Origin: Palsa-459 sp963841965
GTDB taxonomy: Bacteria; Actinomycetota; Acidimicrobiia; Acidimicrobiales; RAAP-2
DNA length: 56,107 nt
Direction: 5' to 3'
Assembly: GCA_963841965.1 (NCBI GenBank)
Contig: CAWJES010000003.1
Location: 1-56,107, forward strand
Shown: one piece after another, positions 7,686 to 17,025 of the stretch
How positions within the stretch are numbered: position 1 is the first letter of the stretch
Layout: every line of letters starts with the position of its first letter
Notes under the pieces: model-generated
The model's input: only the letters and a program-made list of their open reading frames with translations
What the model was told of the DNA's origin: nothing
The model's database searches: none
Program-made: the position numbers and the translations under genes

Positions 7686-8637
7686 ATGCGTGCCGCCGTG
7701 GTGAGGGATGGCGCCGTCGCGGTGCAGGAGGTTCCCGATCTCGTTCCGCGACCCGGTGAGCTGCTCGTCAAGGTCGCCTCGTCGGGGATCAATGCGGCCG
7801 ACCTGCTCCAGCGCTCGGGCCTCTATCCAGCACCAGCCGGTTCCCCCGCCGACATCCCCGGGCTCGAGTTCGCCGGCGAGGTCGTCGCCACCGGGGGCGG
7901 CTGGTCCGCCTACAAGCTGGGCGACCGGGTCATGGCGGTCGTCGGCGGAGGTGGCCAGGCCGAGTACGCCGTCGTCCATGAGTCCCATGCGCTGCTGGTG
8001 CCCAAGCGGGTCGACCTCGAGGCTGCGGGAGGGTTCCCTGAGGCCTTCTCGACGGCCCATGACGCGCTCGGTGACCCAGGCGAGAATGACCTCCTCTGAC
8101 CGCGTCCTGATCACCGGGGCCGCCGGCGGAGTGGGGACGGCCGCGATCCAGATCGCAGCAGCGCTCGGCGGGACCGTGGTCGCCAGTGCACGCGACGAGG
8201 CGAAGCATGCGGCGCTGGTCGAGCTCGGAGCCGATTCGACCATCACGCCCGACCAGACGGCCGACGCGGGTCCGTTCGACGTCGTCCTCGAGCTCGTCGG
8301 CGGATCCAGCCTGGCGGACGTCCAGCGAACGCTCGCCCGCTTCGCGCGCGTCGTCGTGATCGGCGTGGGGGGCGGCGGCCCGCGCGTCGAGCTCGACCTC
8401 CTCGGCGTCATGCAACGCCGGATCACCCTGACGGGCTCGACGCTGCGCTCGCGCTCCGTCGAGGAGAAGGCGCAGGTCGCCGCCGCCGTCCGAAGGGGGC
8501 TGCTCCCGCTCCTCGGGAGCGGGGCGATCAGGGTCCCCGTCCAGTCCGTCCTCCCGCTCGAAGACGTGTCCGTGGCCTACGACGCGTTCGCCGCCGGCGG
8601 CAAGCTCGGCAAGTACGTCCTCAGCGTCTCGGAGTGA
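7686..8637 (+). CDS. zinc-independent quinone oxidoreductase (MDR family), one frameshift
   Basis: An NADPH-dependent medium-chain reductase. The N-terminal part reads MRAAVVRDGAVAVQEVPD, ASSGINAADLLQRSGLYP and IPGLEFAGEV; the C-terminal part has the nucleotide motif ITGAAGGVGTAAIQIA and KLGKYVLSV. No zinc-binding Cys/His set is seen. The two halves are in different frames. Removing one G near 8072 (CTCGGTG to CTCGTG) joins them as AHDALVTQARM, giving about 317 residues. This is one of only two clear frame breaks in the right-hand segment. It diverges from the peroxidase gene. Confidence 0.85.
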
Positions 8638-8641
8638 TCGC

Positions 8642-9763
8642 CTAGGCGAGGAATCCCTCGAGCGGGTGGTAGCTGAGGTCGTGGGCCTCGGCGACCGGGC
8701 CGCAGGTGATCTTGCCATCGACGACGTTGACCCCCTCGGCGAGCGCGGGATCTATGCGCACGGCGTCGCGCCAGCCGTGGCTTGCGATCGCGACGGTGTA
8801 GGGAAGCGTCGCGTTCACGAGGGCGTGCGTGGACGTGATCGGCACCGCGCCGGGCATGTTCGCCACGCAGTAGAAGACGCAGCCGTTGTGGTCGAACACC
8901 GGGTTCGAGTGCGTCGTCGGGCGCGTGGCCTCGAAGCATCCTCCCTGGTCGACCGAGATGTCGACCAGCACCGATCCGGGGCGCATCCGACTGACGAGGT
9001 CGTCGCTCACGAGCTTCGGCGCCTTCGCCCCGACGACGAGCACCGCGCCGATCACGATGTCGGCGTCGAGGCATGCCTCCTCGATCGCCAGGACCGAGGA
9101 GGCGACCGTCTCGACCTCGCCGCGGAAGTGGTGGTCGATCTCGCGCAGGCGCTCCAGGTTCTTGTCGAAGATCTGGACGTTCGCCTGCATCCCGACCGCG
9201 AGGGTCGCTGCTGCGAGCCCCGTGACCCCCCCGCCGATGACCACCACGTTGGCGGCCGCCACGCCGGGCACGCCGCAGATGAGCGTGCCCCTGCCGCCGC
9301 CAGCCCGCATCAGGTGGTGCGCGCCCATGAGCGGCGCCATCCTGCCCGCGACCTCGCTCATCGGCGTCAGCAGCGGCAGCGAGTTGTTCGCGAGCCGGAC
9401 CGTCTCGTAGGCGATGGCGGTGTTCCGAGCCGCCATGAGCGCGTCCGTGCACGGCCGCGACGCGGCGAGGTGCAGGTAGGTGAAGAGCACCTGGTCAGTC
9501 CTCGCGCCCAACCGGTGGTACTCGTCGGCGATCGGCTCCTTGACCTTGAGGACCAGGTCCGCTCCCGCCCAGACGTCGTCCGCCGAGGCGAGGATCGTCG
9601 CACCCGTCGACCGGAACGTGTCGTCGGTGATCGACGAGCCGACGCCGGCACCCTCCTCGATGAGGATCTCGTGGCCGAGCGCAGCGAGCTCCCGCACGCC
9701 GGCCGGGGTCAGCGCGACGCGGTACTCGTCATCCTTGATTTCCTTGGGCACTCCGATGATCAT
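8642..9763 (-). CDS. ald: alanine dehydrogenase
   Basis: Catalyses reversible NAD-dependent deamination of L-alanine to pyruvate and ammonia. The 373-residue protein starts MIIGVPKEIKDDEYRVALTP, carries the pyruvate-binding LVLKVKEP (Lys75), the loop YLHLA, and the NAD-binding VIGGGVTGLAAA followed by IFDKN. It is the last gene of a minus-strand operon with an amino-acid permease and an aldehyde dehydrogenase. This suits recycling of alanine made by the aminotransferase encoded just beyond the divergent promoter. Confidence 0.95.
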   Translation of the reverse strand: MIIGVPKEIKDDEYRVALTPAGVRELAALGHEILIEEGAGVGSSITDDTFRSTGATILASADDVWAGADLVLKVKEPIADEYHRLGARTDQVLFTYLHLAASRPCTDALMAARNTAIAYETVRLANNSLPLLTPMSEVAGRMAPLMGAHHLMRAGGGRGTLICGVPGVAAANVVVIGGGVTGLAAATLAVGMQANVQIFDKNLERLREIDHHFRGEVETVASSVLAIEEACLDADIVIGAVLVVGAKAPKLVSDDLVSRMRPGSVLVDISVDQGGCFEATRPTTHSNPVFDHNGCVFYCVANMPGAVPITSTHALVNATLPYTVAIASHGWRDAVRIDPALAEGVNVVDGKITCGPVAEAHDLSYHPLEGFLA

Positions 9764-9790
9764 CTGGAACCCCTTTGTTCCTCGTTGTGG

Positions 9791-11290
9791 CTAGTCGATC
9801 TCGTCGTAGGCGATGACCTTTGTCTTGAAGAAGTCGCCGGTGGTCATGAACCTCGTGAGGATCACGAGCGGGACCCCGAGCAGGAAGGTGACGAGGATCG
9901 GAAGCGAGCTCTTCAAGCCAGACTCGTGCACGACCTCGACACCCACGCCGAGCAGCACGATGCCACCGACGAACGGCAGCAGGATCCCCGAGAAGAAGAA
10001 CTTCACGCTCACGAACGCGACCCTGCGGTAGGCCCACGCGCAGGCGACCCCCGTGGTGCCGTAGTAGAAGGCGATCAGCACCCCGATGTTGCCGACCAGT
10101 GTGCTGAAGTCAGAGTTCAGCGTCGAGTTGCCCTGGGTCAGGAAGATCCCGAAGAGGCAGATGAAGGCGATGATCAGCGTCCCGATCGCGGGGGTCTGGC
10201 GCTTCGGCTCGATCGTCGCGAAGACGCTCGGGAACACCTTGTCGCGCGCCATCGACAGGGTGACCCTCGCTGCGGGAAGCAGCGTCGTCTGCGTGGTGCC
10301 GACTGTCGAGGAGAGCACCGCGATGAGCATGACGAACAGCGCCCAGTGGCCGACCGCATGCTGGGCGAAGTAGAGCATCACCGTCGTGTAGTTCCCGGTG
10401 CTGTTGAGGTTGTTGAGCTCGGAGGCGGGCACCCACATCTGGATCGCGACGATGTTCACGATGAAGATCACGAGCAGGAAGAACATCGAGATGATGGCGG
10501 CTCTGCCCGGGGTCTTCGAGGCGTCCTTCGACTCCTCGTTCAGGTTCACCGAGGTGTCCCAGCCCCAGAAGAAGAAGACGCCGAGCGCGGCTCCCGCCGC
10601 GAGCGCCGCGAAGCTCTTGATCGAGAAGGGGCTGAGCCATGCCATGTGGAAGCCCATCGTGTGCGCCGGGTGGGACGCGGCGACCTTGATGATCCCCCAG
10701 ATGGAGAAGCCGAGCACGGCGACGTACTCCACGATCACCATGACCCACTGGAAGTTCGTCGTGTACCGGATGCCCCAGACGCAGATGAAGGTCACGAGCG
10801 CGAGCCACAGGGCGGCGACGATCGCCTGCCACCACAGGTTGTTCGCCGTGGCCTGGCTGATCCAGTTCTCCTCAACGAAGAAGGCGAGGGTGTTCTGGGC
10901 GGCGGTGACCGGTGCGAGCACGCAGAAGAGCGCGGAGGTCGCAACCTGCACCCAGCCGTTGAACCACCCGACGTACGGGCTCATCAGCTTGGACAGCCAC
11001 GAGTACGAGGCGCCGCAGTCCGGGTCCTTGCGGTTCAGGTGGAAGTACGAGTACGCGATGAAGAGCACGGGGATGAAGCTGATCCAGATGACCGCGGGAC
11101 CGGCGTACCCGACGCCGACGATGGCCCACAGCAGGACCATGGTCGTCGCCAGCGAGTAGGCGGGCGCGACCGAGGAGACGGCGACAGCGGTCGAGTCGAA
11201 GAGGTTGAGCTCGCCGGCCTTGAGGGTCGCGGCCTCCTCCTTCTTAGGGACCGGTACCCCGAACGGCCCCTCGACGTCGTGGATCGTCAT
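9791..11290 (-). CDS. APC-family amino acid/amine permease
   Basis: A 499-residue membrane transporter with about twelve hydrophobic segments. The first helix region, FDSTAVAVSSVAPAYSLATTM, and the DCGASYSWLSKLMSPYVGW stretch are typical of the amino acid-polyamine-organocation superfamily. The substrate is not readable. The setting, between aldehyde dehydrogenase and alanine dehydrogenase genes and next to an aminotransferase, suggests an amine such as putrescine, or an amino acid. It is 43 bases downstream of the aldehyde dehydrogenase and 27 bases upstream of ald. Confidence 0.9.
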   Translation of the reverse strand: MTIHDVEGPFGVPVPKKEEAATLKAGELNLFDSTAVAVSSVAPAYSLATTMVLLWAIVGVGYAGPAVIWISFIPVLFIAYSYFHLNRKDPDCGASYSWLSKLMSPYVGWFNGWVQVATSALFCVLAPVTAAQNTLAFFVEENWISQATANNLWWQAIVAALWLALVTFICVWGIRYTTNFQWVMVIVEYVAVLGFSIWGIIKVAASHPAHTMGFHMAWLSPFSIKSFAALAAGAALGVFFFWGWDTSVNLNEESKDASKTPGRAAIISMFFLLVIFIVNIVAIQMWVPASELNNLNSTGNYTTVMLYFAQHAVGHWALFVMLIAVLSSTVGTTQTTLLPAARVTLSMARDKVFPSVFATIEPKRQTPAIGTLIIAFICLFGIFLTQGNSTLNSDFSTLVGNIGVLIAFYYGTTGVACAWAYRRVAFVSVKFFFSGILLPFVGGIVLLGVGVEVVHESGLKSSLPILVTFLLGVPLVILTRFMTTGDFFKTKVIAYDEID

Positions 11291-11333
11291 CCTCTTCTCC
11301 CCCCTATGAGCCCCGCGATTGCGCGGCCGACGG

Positions 11334-12761
11334 TTATGCCTCGATGCTGCTCATGACGTGCTTGATCCTCGTGTAGTCCTCGAAACCGTACATCGAGAGG
11401 TCCTTGCCGTAGCCGGACTGCTTGAATCCTCCGTGAGGCATCTCTGCGACGAGCGGGATATGGGCGTTGATCCACACGCAGCCGAAGTCGAGATCGCGCG
11501 ACAGACGCATCGCGCGGCCGTGGTCCTTGGTCCAGACCGACGAGGCGAGCCCGTAGTCGACGCCGTTCGCCCACTCGATCGCCTCGGCCTCGTCACTGAA
11601 CTTCTGGACGGTGATCACCGGCCCGAAGACCTCCTGCTGGATCATCTCATCGTCCTGGCGGAGGCCTGCAACCACGGTCGGTGCGATGAAGTAGCCCCTG
11701 TCCCCCACCTGGCCTCCCCCGGCCGCGAGGACCGAGTGCGAAGGTCGGCGGTCGAGGAAACCGGACACCCTGGCGAACTGCCCCGCGTTGTTGACTGGGC
11801 CGAAGAACGCATCCTCGACGTCAGGCCCGCCCACGAGCGTGCCCCTCGCCTGCTCGGACAGCGCGTCGACGAAGTCGTCATAGACCCTCGGTCCGGCGAG
11901 GACGCGGGTCGCCGCCGTGCAGTCCTGCCCGGCATTGAAGTAGCCGCCGATCGCGATGCCCTCGGCGGCGACGGCGAGGTCGGCGTCGTCGAAGACGATG
12001 ACGGGCGCCTTGCCGCCGAGCTCGAGGTGGACGCGCTTCAGGGTCTGAGACGCGGTCGCCGCGACCTCCTTTCCAGCCCGCACGGACCCGGTGATCGAGA
12101 TCATCTGGGGCACCGGGTGCTCGACGAGCGCCTGGCCGGTCGCGCGGTCCCCGCAGACGACGTTGAGCACCCCGGGACCGACGACCTCCGCGATGACCTC
12201 AGCCATGAACAGGGTCGTGACCGGCGTCGTGTCGGACGGCTTGAGGACCATCGTGTTGCCCGCAGCGAGCGCAGGTGCCCACTTCCACACCGCCATCATC
12301 ATCGGGTAGTTCCACGGCGTGACTGCGGCGCAGACCCCGATGGGCTCGCGGCGGACGTACGAGGTGAAGCCGGCCATGTACTCGGCGGCACCACGTCCCT
12401 CGAGCATGCGGGCGGCTCCCGCGAAGAAGCGGATCTGGTCGATCATCGGCGGAATCTCTTCGCTGATCGTGAGGGCGATCGGCTTGCCCGTGTTCTCGCT
12501 CTCGAGGGCCACGATCTCGTCGGCGCGAGCCTCGAGGGCGTCGGCGATGAGGAGCAGGGCGCGGGAGCGCTGCGACGGCGTGGTGCGCCGCCAGGCTGCG
12601 AACGCCCCGAGCGCGTTGCGGCACGCATCATCGACATCCTCGAGTCCCGAGACGGGTGCTTCGGCGAACGCCTCGCCCGTGCTCGGATTGATGAGCTCCG
12701 CGTAGCGACCTGACCGGGGCGCGACGCTGACCCCTCCGATGAAGTTCTCGAGGCGGCTCAT
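11334..12761 (-). CDS. aldehyde dehydrogenase, probably aminobutyraldehyde type
   Basis: NAD(P)-dependent oxidation of an aldehyde to the acid. The 475-residue protein has the glutamate motif LELGGKAPVIVF and the catalytic cysteine in FNAGQDCTAATR; TPWNYPMMMAVWK is the cofactor-proximal Asn motif. The overall pattern is that of 4-aminobutyraldehyde or betaine aldehyde dehydrogenases. The ATG at 12761 was chosen because a GGGGAGGGG site lies just upstream; the frame is open further but without family likeness. First gene of the minus-strand operon, divergent from the Lrp regulator. Confidence 0.9.
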   Translation of the reverse strand: MSRLENFIGGVSVAPRSGRYAELINPSTGEAFAEAPVSGLEDVDDACRNALGAFAAWRRTTPSQRSRALLLIADALEARADEIVALESENTGKPIALTISEEIPPMIDQIRFFAGAARMLEGRGAAEYMAGFTSYVRREPIGVCAAVTPWNYPMMMAVWKWAPALAAGNTMVLKPSDTTPVTTLFMAEVIAEVVGPGVLNVVCGDRATGQALVEHPVPQMISITGSVRAGKEVAATASQTLKRVHLELGGKAPVIVFDDADLAVAAEGIAIGGYFNAGQDCTAATRVLAGPRVYDDFVDALSEQARGTLVGGPDVEDAFFGPVNNAGQFARVSGFLDRRPSHSVLAAGGGQVGDRGYFIAPTVVAGLRQDDEMIQQEVFGPVITVQKFSDEAEAIEWANGVDYGLASSVWTKDHGRAMRLSRDLDFGCVWINAHIPLVAEMPHGGFKQSGYGKDLSMYGFEDYTRIKHVMSSIEA

Positions 12762-12947
12762 TTCCCCTCCCCTCGCGCGGGGTCGTCCCCGCAGCCTGCT
12801 CACCATTCCAGATCTGCCACAGAAAGGCAAGAAACCTCGGAAACATTCATCAGCAGGAAATATCGGGGCTGGATTCGCAAGCAAAGTACGCTAGAGTGCA
12901 GATATCCGTCATGGGGTGCTTCGTGCAGCCTTGGCGGGTCAACCAAA
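12762..12947. promoter_or_regulatory. divergent promoter region between aldehyde dehydrogenase and Lrp genes
   Basis: This 186-base gap is richer in A and T than its surroundings, especially 12825-12900 (GAAACATTCATCAGC, GGAAATATC, AAGCAAAGTAC). A TAGAGT resembling a -10 box lies at 12892-12897 for the rightward genes. Lrp-type regulators bind A/T-rich degenerate sites in their own promoters, so control of both operons from here is likely but not proven. Confidence 0.5.
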
Positions 12948-13472
12948 ATGACTGAACGAGTCAAACCGAAGCGGGGCACGACGGACCCGCGCGCCAAGCA
13001 GCCCGAAGGCGCCTTCGGCGCACCGGGGTCGCTGGACGACGCCGACCGGAGGATCATCTCGGTCCTCCAGAACGACGGCAGGTGCCCGTACGGGACCATC
13101 GCCGACCAGGTCGGCCTGTCCGAGGCAGCGGTGCGCCGCAGGGTGCAGCGGATGCGCGAGACCGGCGTCATGGAGATTGTCGCGATCACCGATCCGCGCG
13201 AGCTCGGCTTCGGCCGTGAGGCGCTCGTCGGGATCCGGGTCCAGGGGGACGTCCGGATCGTCGCCGACAAGATCGCCTCGATCGACGAGACCAGCTACGT
13301 CGTGCTGGTGGCGGGCAGCTACGACATCATCGCCGAGATCGTGACGGAGGATGACGAGAGCCTGGTGCACCTGCTCAACGACTCCATCCGGAGCATCCCC
13401 GGCGTCACGGAGTGCGAGACCTTCATCTACCTGAAACTGGCCAAGCAGACCTTCAACTGGGGGACCAAATGA
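12948..13472 (+). CDS. Lrp/AsnC-family transcriptional regulator
   Basis: A 174-residue regulator. After a charged N-terminal tail of about 30 residues comes the AsnC helix-turn-helix (LDDADRRIISVLQNDGRCPY, then IADQVGLSEAAVRRRVQRM). An RAM-type effector domain with VLVAGSYDIIAEIV and the C-terminal IPGVTECETFIYLK follows. Such proteins sense amino acids and control their catabolism. Its stop overlaps the aminotransferase start (ATGA), and it faces the aldehyde dehydrogenase operon, so it most likely controls both. Confidence 0.93.
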   Translation: MTERVKPKRGTTDPRAKQPEGAFGAPGSLDDADRRIISVLQNDGRCPYGTIADQVGLSEAAVRRRVQRMRETGVMEIVAITDPRELGFGREALVGIRVQGDVRIVADKIASIDETSYVVLVAGSYDIIAEIVTEDDESLVHLLNDSIRSIPGVTECETFIYLKLAKQTFNWGTK

Positions 13473-14894
13473 CCACGACCGAAGACGTATACACCGACGG
13501 GATCGCCGGGCTGATGCTCGACGACGAGACCCACTCGATGTCCGAGCGTGCGCGCCGGCACCTGTGGATGCACTTCTCGAGGATGGGCTCGTACTCGACG
13601 GACGCCGAGATCCCGATCATGGTGCGCGGCGAGGGTGCCTACGTCTACGACTCGCGCGGCAACCGCTACCTCGACGGCATCTCGAGCCTGTTCACGACGC
13701 AGCTCGGCCACGGTCGCCGCGACCTCGCAGAGGCGGGGCGCCTGCAGGCCGAGAAGCTCGCGTACTACCCCGTGTGGACCTACGCGCACCCGATGGCCAT
13801 CGACCTCGCCGAGCGGCTGGCCGGGCTCGCACCCGGGGACCTCAACCGGGTCTTCTTCACGACCGGCGGGTCCGAGGCGGTCGAGAGCGCATGGAAGCTC
13901 GCCCGCCAGTACCACCGCCTGCGCGGCGACCACGACCGTTACAAGGTCATCAGTCGCGACATCGCCTACCACGGGACGACCATGGGCGCGCTCACGATCA
14001 CGAGCGTGATCCCCTACCGCACCCCGTTCGAGCCGCTCGTGCCCGGGGCGGTCAAGGTTCCGAACACGAACCTGTACCGTGCCGACGCGCAGCACCGCGA
14101 CGACGCCGAGGCGTTCGGCCTGTGGTCTGCGGACCAGATCGAGGCGGCCCTGCTCCGCGAGGGTCCCGAGACGGTCGCGGCGGTCTTCGTCGAGCCGGTC
14201 CAGAACGCCGGCGGCTGCTTCACGCCACCCCCCGGGTACTTCAAGCGACTTCGCGAGATCTGCGACACGTACGGCGTGCTCCTCGTGTCCGACGAGGTGA
14301 TCTGCGCCTTCGGCCGTCTGGGCACCTGGTTCGGCGGCCAGAAGTACGACTACGTCCCCGACATCATCACGTGCGCCAAGGGCATCACCTCGGGCTATGC
14401 GCCGCTCGGAGCCATGATCGTCAGCGACCGGATCGCGGAGCCGTTCCTCGAGGCGGACAACACGTTCCTCCACGGCATCACCTTCGCGGGCCACCCGGTG
14501 AGCTGCGCCATCGCGCTCAAGAACATCGAGATCATCGAGGACGAGAAGATCCTCGAGCACGTGCTCGCGACCCAGGATTACTTCTTCGAGCAGCTCTCCG
14601 CGCTGCGGTCGCTGCCGATCGTCGGGGACATCCGCGGGACGGGCTTCTTCTGGGGCATCGAGCTCGTCCGCGACCAGGAGACAAGGGAGACCTTCACCCA
14701 TGATGAGGCCGAGCGCCTGCTTCGGGGCTTCGTGTCCCCCGAGATGTTCCGCCGGGGGCTCGATCTGCCGTTCAGACGACCGCGGGGATCCCGTCGTCCA
14801 GCTCGCCCCGCCGCTCATCTGCGGGACCGAGGAGATCAACTTCATGGTCGGGACGATCCAAGAGGTGCTCACCGAAGCGATCAATCTGCACTAG
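13469..14894 (+). CDS. class III aminotransferase (omega-amino acid/putrescine-pyruvate type), one frameshift
   Basis: A PLP enzyme that moves an amino group from an amine or omega-amino acid to a keto acid. It reads LDGISSLFTTQLGHGR, FFTTGGSEAVESAWK, AYHGTTMGALTIT, VLLVSDEVICAFGR, and the PLP lysine in CAKGITSGYAPLGAM. Near 14765 one extra base (CTCGATC) throws the frame; the true C-terminus continues as DDRGDPVVQLAPPL and TEEINFMVGTI, ending at 14894, about 474 residues. It follows the Lrp gene by overlap and precedes the FAD oxidase by three bases. Pyruvate as acceptor is inferred from the nearby alanine dehydrogenase. Confidence 0.9.
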
Positions 14895-14897
14895 CTG

Positions 14898-16286
14898 ATG
14901 CCAGCCCCGCACGCGTCGCTCTGGTGGGCGACGCTCCCGCGAGAGCCAGCCGCTCGTGCCGCCCTCGCGGGCGATCTCGACGTGGACGTCGCGATCGTCG
15001 GAGCGGGCTACACCGGCCTGTGGACGGCGCTCGCCCTCAAGCGCGCGGACATGTCGCTGCGCGTCGCGGTGCTCGAGGCCGACGTCGCCGGTGCGGGCGC
15101 GTCCGGTCGCAACGGCGGATGGGCCTCAGCGCTCTATCCGATCTCCTGGGCTCGCGTGCGAGAGCAACATGGAGGCGCCGCGCACGACCTCCTCATCTCG
15201 ACGCTCCGTGAGGCCGTCGTCGCGCTGGGCGCGGACGCCCGATCCCTCGGGATCGACTGCGACTACCACCGTGGCGGCACCGTCACGGTGGCCAGGACGA
15301 CCGCGCAGGTGGCCCGACTCCGAGCCGAGCTTGACGAGGCCCGCCTCGACGGCACGGGCGACGACGACCTCCGCTGGCTGGAGGCAGACGAGGCGCTGGC
15401 TCGATGCGGCGCCACCGGGGTGCTCGGCGCACTCTTCACGCCGCACTGCGCAGCCATTCATCCCGCCAAGCTGGCCACGGGACTCGCGGACTCGGCGGAG
15501 CGACTGGGCATTGACATCTACGAGCGGACGAGAGTCAGCTCGATCCTCGCGGGTGACCGGTGGCGAAGGCCGCAGGCCGCCTGCGAGGCGGGCATCGTCC
15601 GCGCGGAGGTCGTGGTGCGGGCCACCGAGGGTTTCACCCCCGGCTTCAAGGGCGCACGACGCGCGGTCGTCCCCCTCTACTCGCTCATGGTGGCGACCGA
15701 TCCCCTGCCGGGCTCCTTCTTCGAGCGGATCGGGCTCGCAGACCGCGAGACGTTCAACGACGGGCGGCACCTGCTCGTGTACGGCCAGCGCACTCGTGAC
15801 GATCGGCTGGCCTTCGGAGGCCGCGGCGCCCCGTACCACTTCGGATCGAGGGTCGCTGCGAGCCACGACGCCGATGCGCGGGTCTTCGCCACGCTCGAGG
15901 CGGAGCTCGAGGCCTGGTTCGGTCCGTTGCCGGCACCCGTCGCGCACCGGTGGGGTGGGCCGCTGGCCATGGCGAGAGACGGCTCGCCCTTCGTGGTGCT
16001 CGATCGCGGGACGGGACTTGCCGCTGCGGGCGGCTACGTGGGCGACGGCGTCGTCATGAGCCGGGTCGCAGCCATCGCGCTCGCCGACGTCATCCTCGGC
16101 CGGGACAGCGAGTACTCATCGCTTCCCTTCGTCGGGCACCGGTCCCGCGACTGGGAGCCCGAGCCCCTGCGATGGATCGGCATCAACGCGGGGCTGGCAG
16201 CTGCCGCAGCCGCAGACGCCCGCGAGGCCAGGACGGGGCGGGCGTCAGTGGCTGCGCGTCTCCTCGCGATGCTCCAAGGCTCCTGA
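14898..16286 (+). CDS. FAD-dependent amine oxidase/oxidoreductase (DAO family, PuuB-like)
   Basis: A 462-residue flavoprotein. The dinucleotide motif DVAIVGAGYTGLWTALALK lies near residues 30-48, followed by GAGASGRNGGWASAL, where family members anchor FAD, and a C-terminal AAGGYVGDGVVMSR. This arrangement matches oxidases found in polyamine clusters, such as gamma-glutamylputrescine oxidase. No gamma-glutamylputrescine synthetase gene is present, so the actual substrate is open. It is the last gene of the Lrp-aminotransferase operon. Confidence 0.85.
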   Translation: MPAPHASLWWATLPREPAARAALAGDLDVDVAIVGAGYTGLWTALALKRADMSLRVAVLEADVAGAGASGRNGGWASALYPISWARVREQHGGAAHDLLISTLREAVVALGADARSLGIDCDYHRGGTVTVARTTAQVARLRAELDEARLDGTGDDDLRWLEADEALARCGATGVLGALFTPHCAAIHPAKLATGLADSAERLGIDIYERTRVSSILAGDRWRRPQAACEAGIVRAEVVVRATEGFTPGFKGARRAVVPLYSLMVATDPLPGSFFERIGLADRETFNDGRHLLVYGQRTRDDRLAFGGRGAPYHFGSRVAASHDADARVFATLEAELEAWFGPLPAPVAHRWGGPLAMARDGSPFVVLDRGTGLAAAGGYVGDGVVMSRVAAIALADVILGRDSEYSSLPFVGHRSRDWEPEPLRWIGINAGLAAAAAADAREARTGRASVAARLLAMLQGS

Positions 16287-16383
16287 GACTGGGATCCGCA
16301 TCGGCCACGAGGTGAGACGGCCAGCCGCTCACCGCGACGAAGCCCACCTGCTCCCGCGACTCGCGGAGCGACCACAGGCGCGG

Positions 16384-17025
16384 TCACACGAGTGCGATGG
16401 TGATCTCGGGCTCTGAGGCGGCCCGCACCGCATCGACCGACACGCCGGGTGCCAGCTCGCGGAGCACCAGACCGCTCGGCTCTACGTCGATGACGCACAG
16501 ATCGGTGATGATCCGCTGGACGCAGGACGTGCCGGTCAGCGGGAGCGAGCAGCGGTTGACGATCTTGTGCCCGCCGTCCTTCGCAGTGTGCTCCATCATC
16601 ACGATCACCCGCTTCGCGCCGTGGACGAGGTCCATCGCGCCGCCCATCCCTTTGACCATCTTCCCCGGGATCATCCAGTTCGCAAGGTCGCCGGCGGCTG
16701 ACACCTGCATCGCGCCGAGCACTGCAACGTCGACATGCCCGCCCCGGATCATCCCGAACGACGTGGCGGAATCGAAGAAGGACGCGCCGGGCAGGACCGT
16801 GACGGTCTCCTTGCCCGCATTGATCAGGTCCGGGTCGATCCCATCCTCGGTCGGATACGGGCCGACGCCGAGGATCCCGTTCTCGGCGTGGAGGACCACG
16901 TGCATCCCCTCGGGGACGAAATTGGGCACCAGCGTCGGAAGCCCGATGCCGAGGTTCACGTACTGGCCGTCCTCCAGCTCCGCCGCAACGCGGGCCGCAA
17001 GCTCGTCGCGCGTCAGACCGCTCAT
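16384..17025 (-). CDS. scoB: 3-oxoacid CoA-transferase subunit B
   Basis: The beta subunit of a succinyl-CoA:acetoacetate-type CoA-transferase. The 213-residue chain has GQYVNLGIGLPTLVPNF and LHAENGILGVGPYP, whose glutamate forms the covalent CoA thioester, then GGHVDVAVLGAMQV and KGMGGAMDLVHGAKRV. Its start overlaps the subunit A stop by four bases (ATGA), so both are made in equal amounts. With the upstream HMG-CoA lyase it forms a path for acetoacetate use. Confidence 0.93.
   Translation of the reverse strand: MSGLTRDELAARVAAELEDGQYVNLGIGLPTLVPNFVPEGMHVVLHAENGILGVGPYPTEDGIDPDLINAGKETVTVLPGASFFDSATSFGMIRGGHVDVAVLGAMQVSAAGDLANWMIPGKMVKGMGGAMDLVHGAKRVIVMMEHTAKDGGHKIVNRCSLPLTGTSCVQRIITDLCVIDVEPSGLVLRELAPGVSVDAVRAASEPEITIALV

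Noticed and set aside
8666..11356. 896-codon plus-strand frame opposite ald and the permease
   Set aside because: Shadow of two clear minus-strand genes; composition is Arg/Asp/Glu/His rich and no domain is visible.
14898..16286. Firm call of gamma-glutamylputrescine oxidase (PuuB)
   Set aside because: The family fits, but no PuuA or PuuD gene is present in the window, so only the family is stated.
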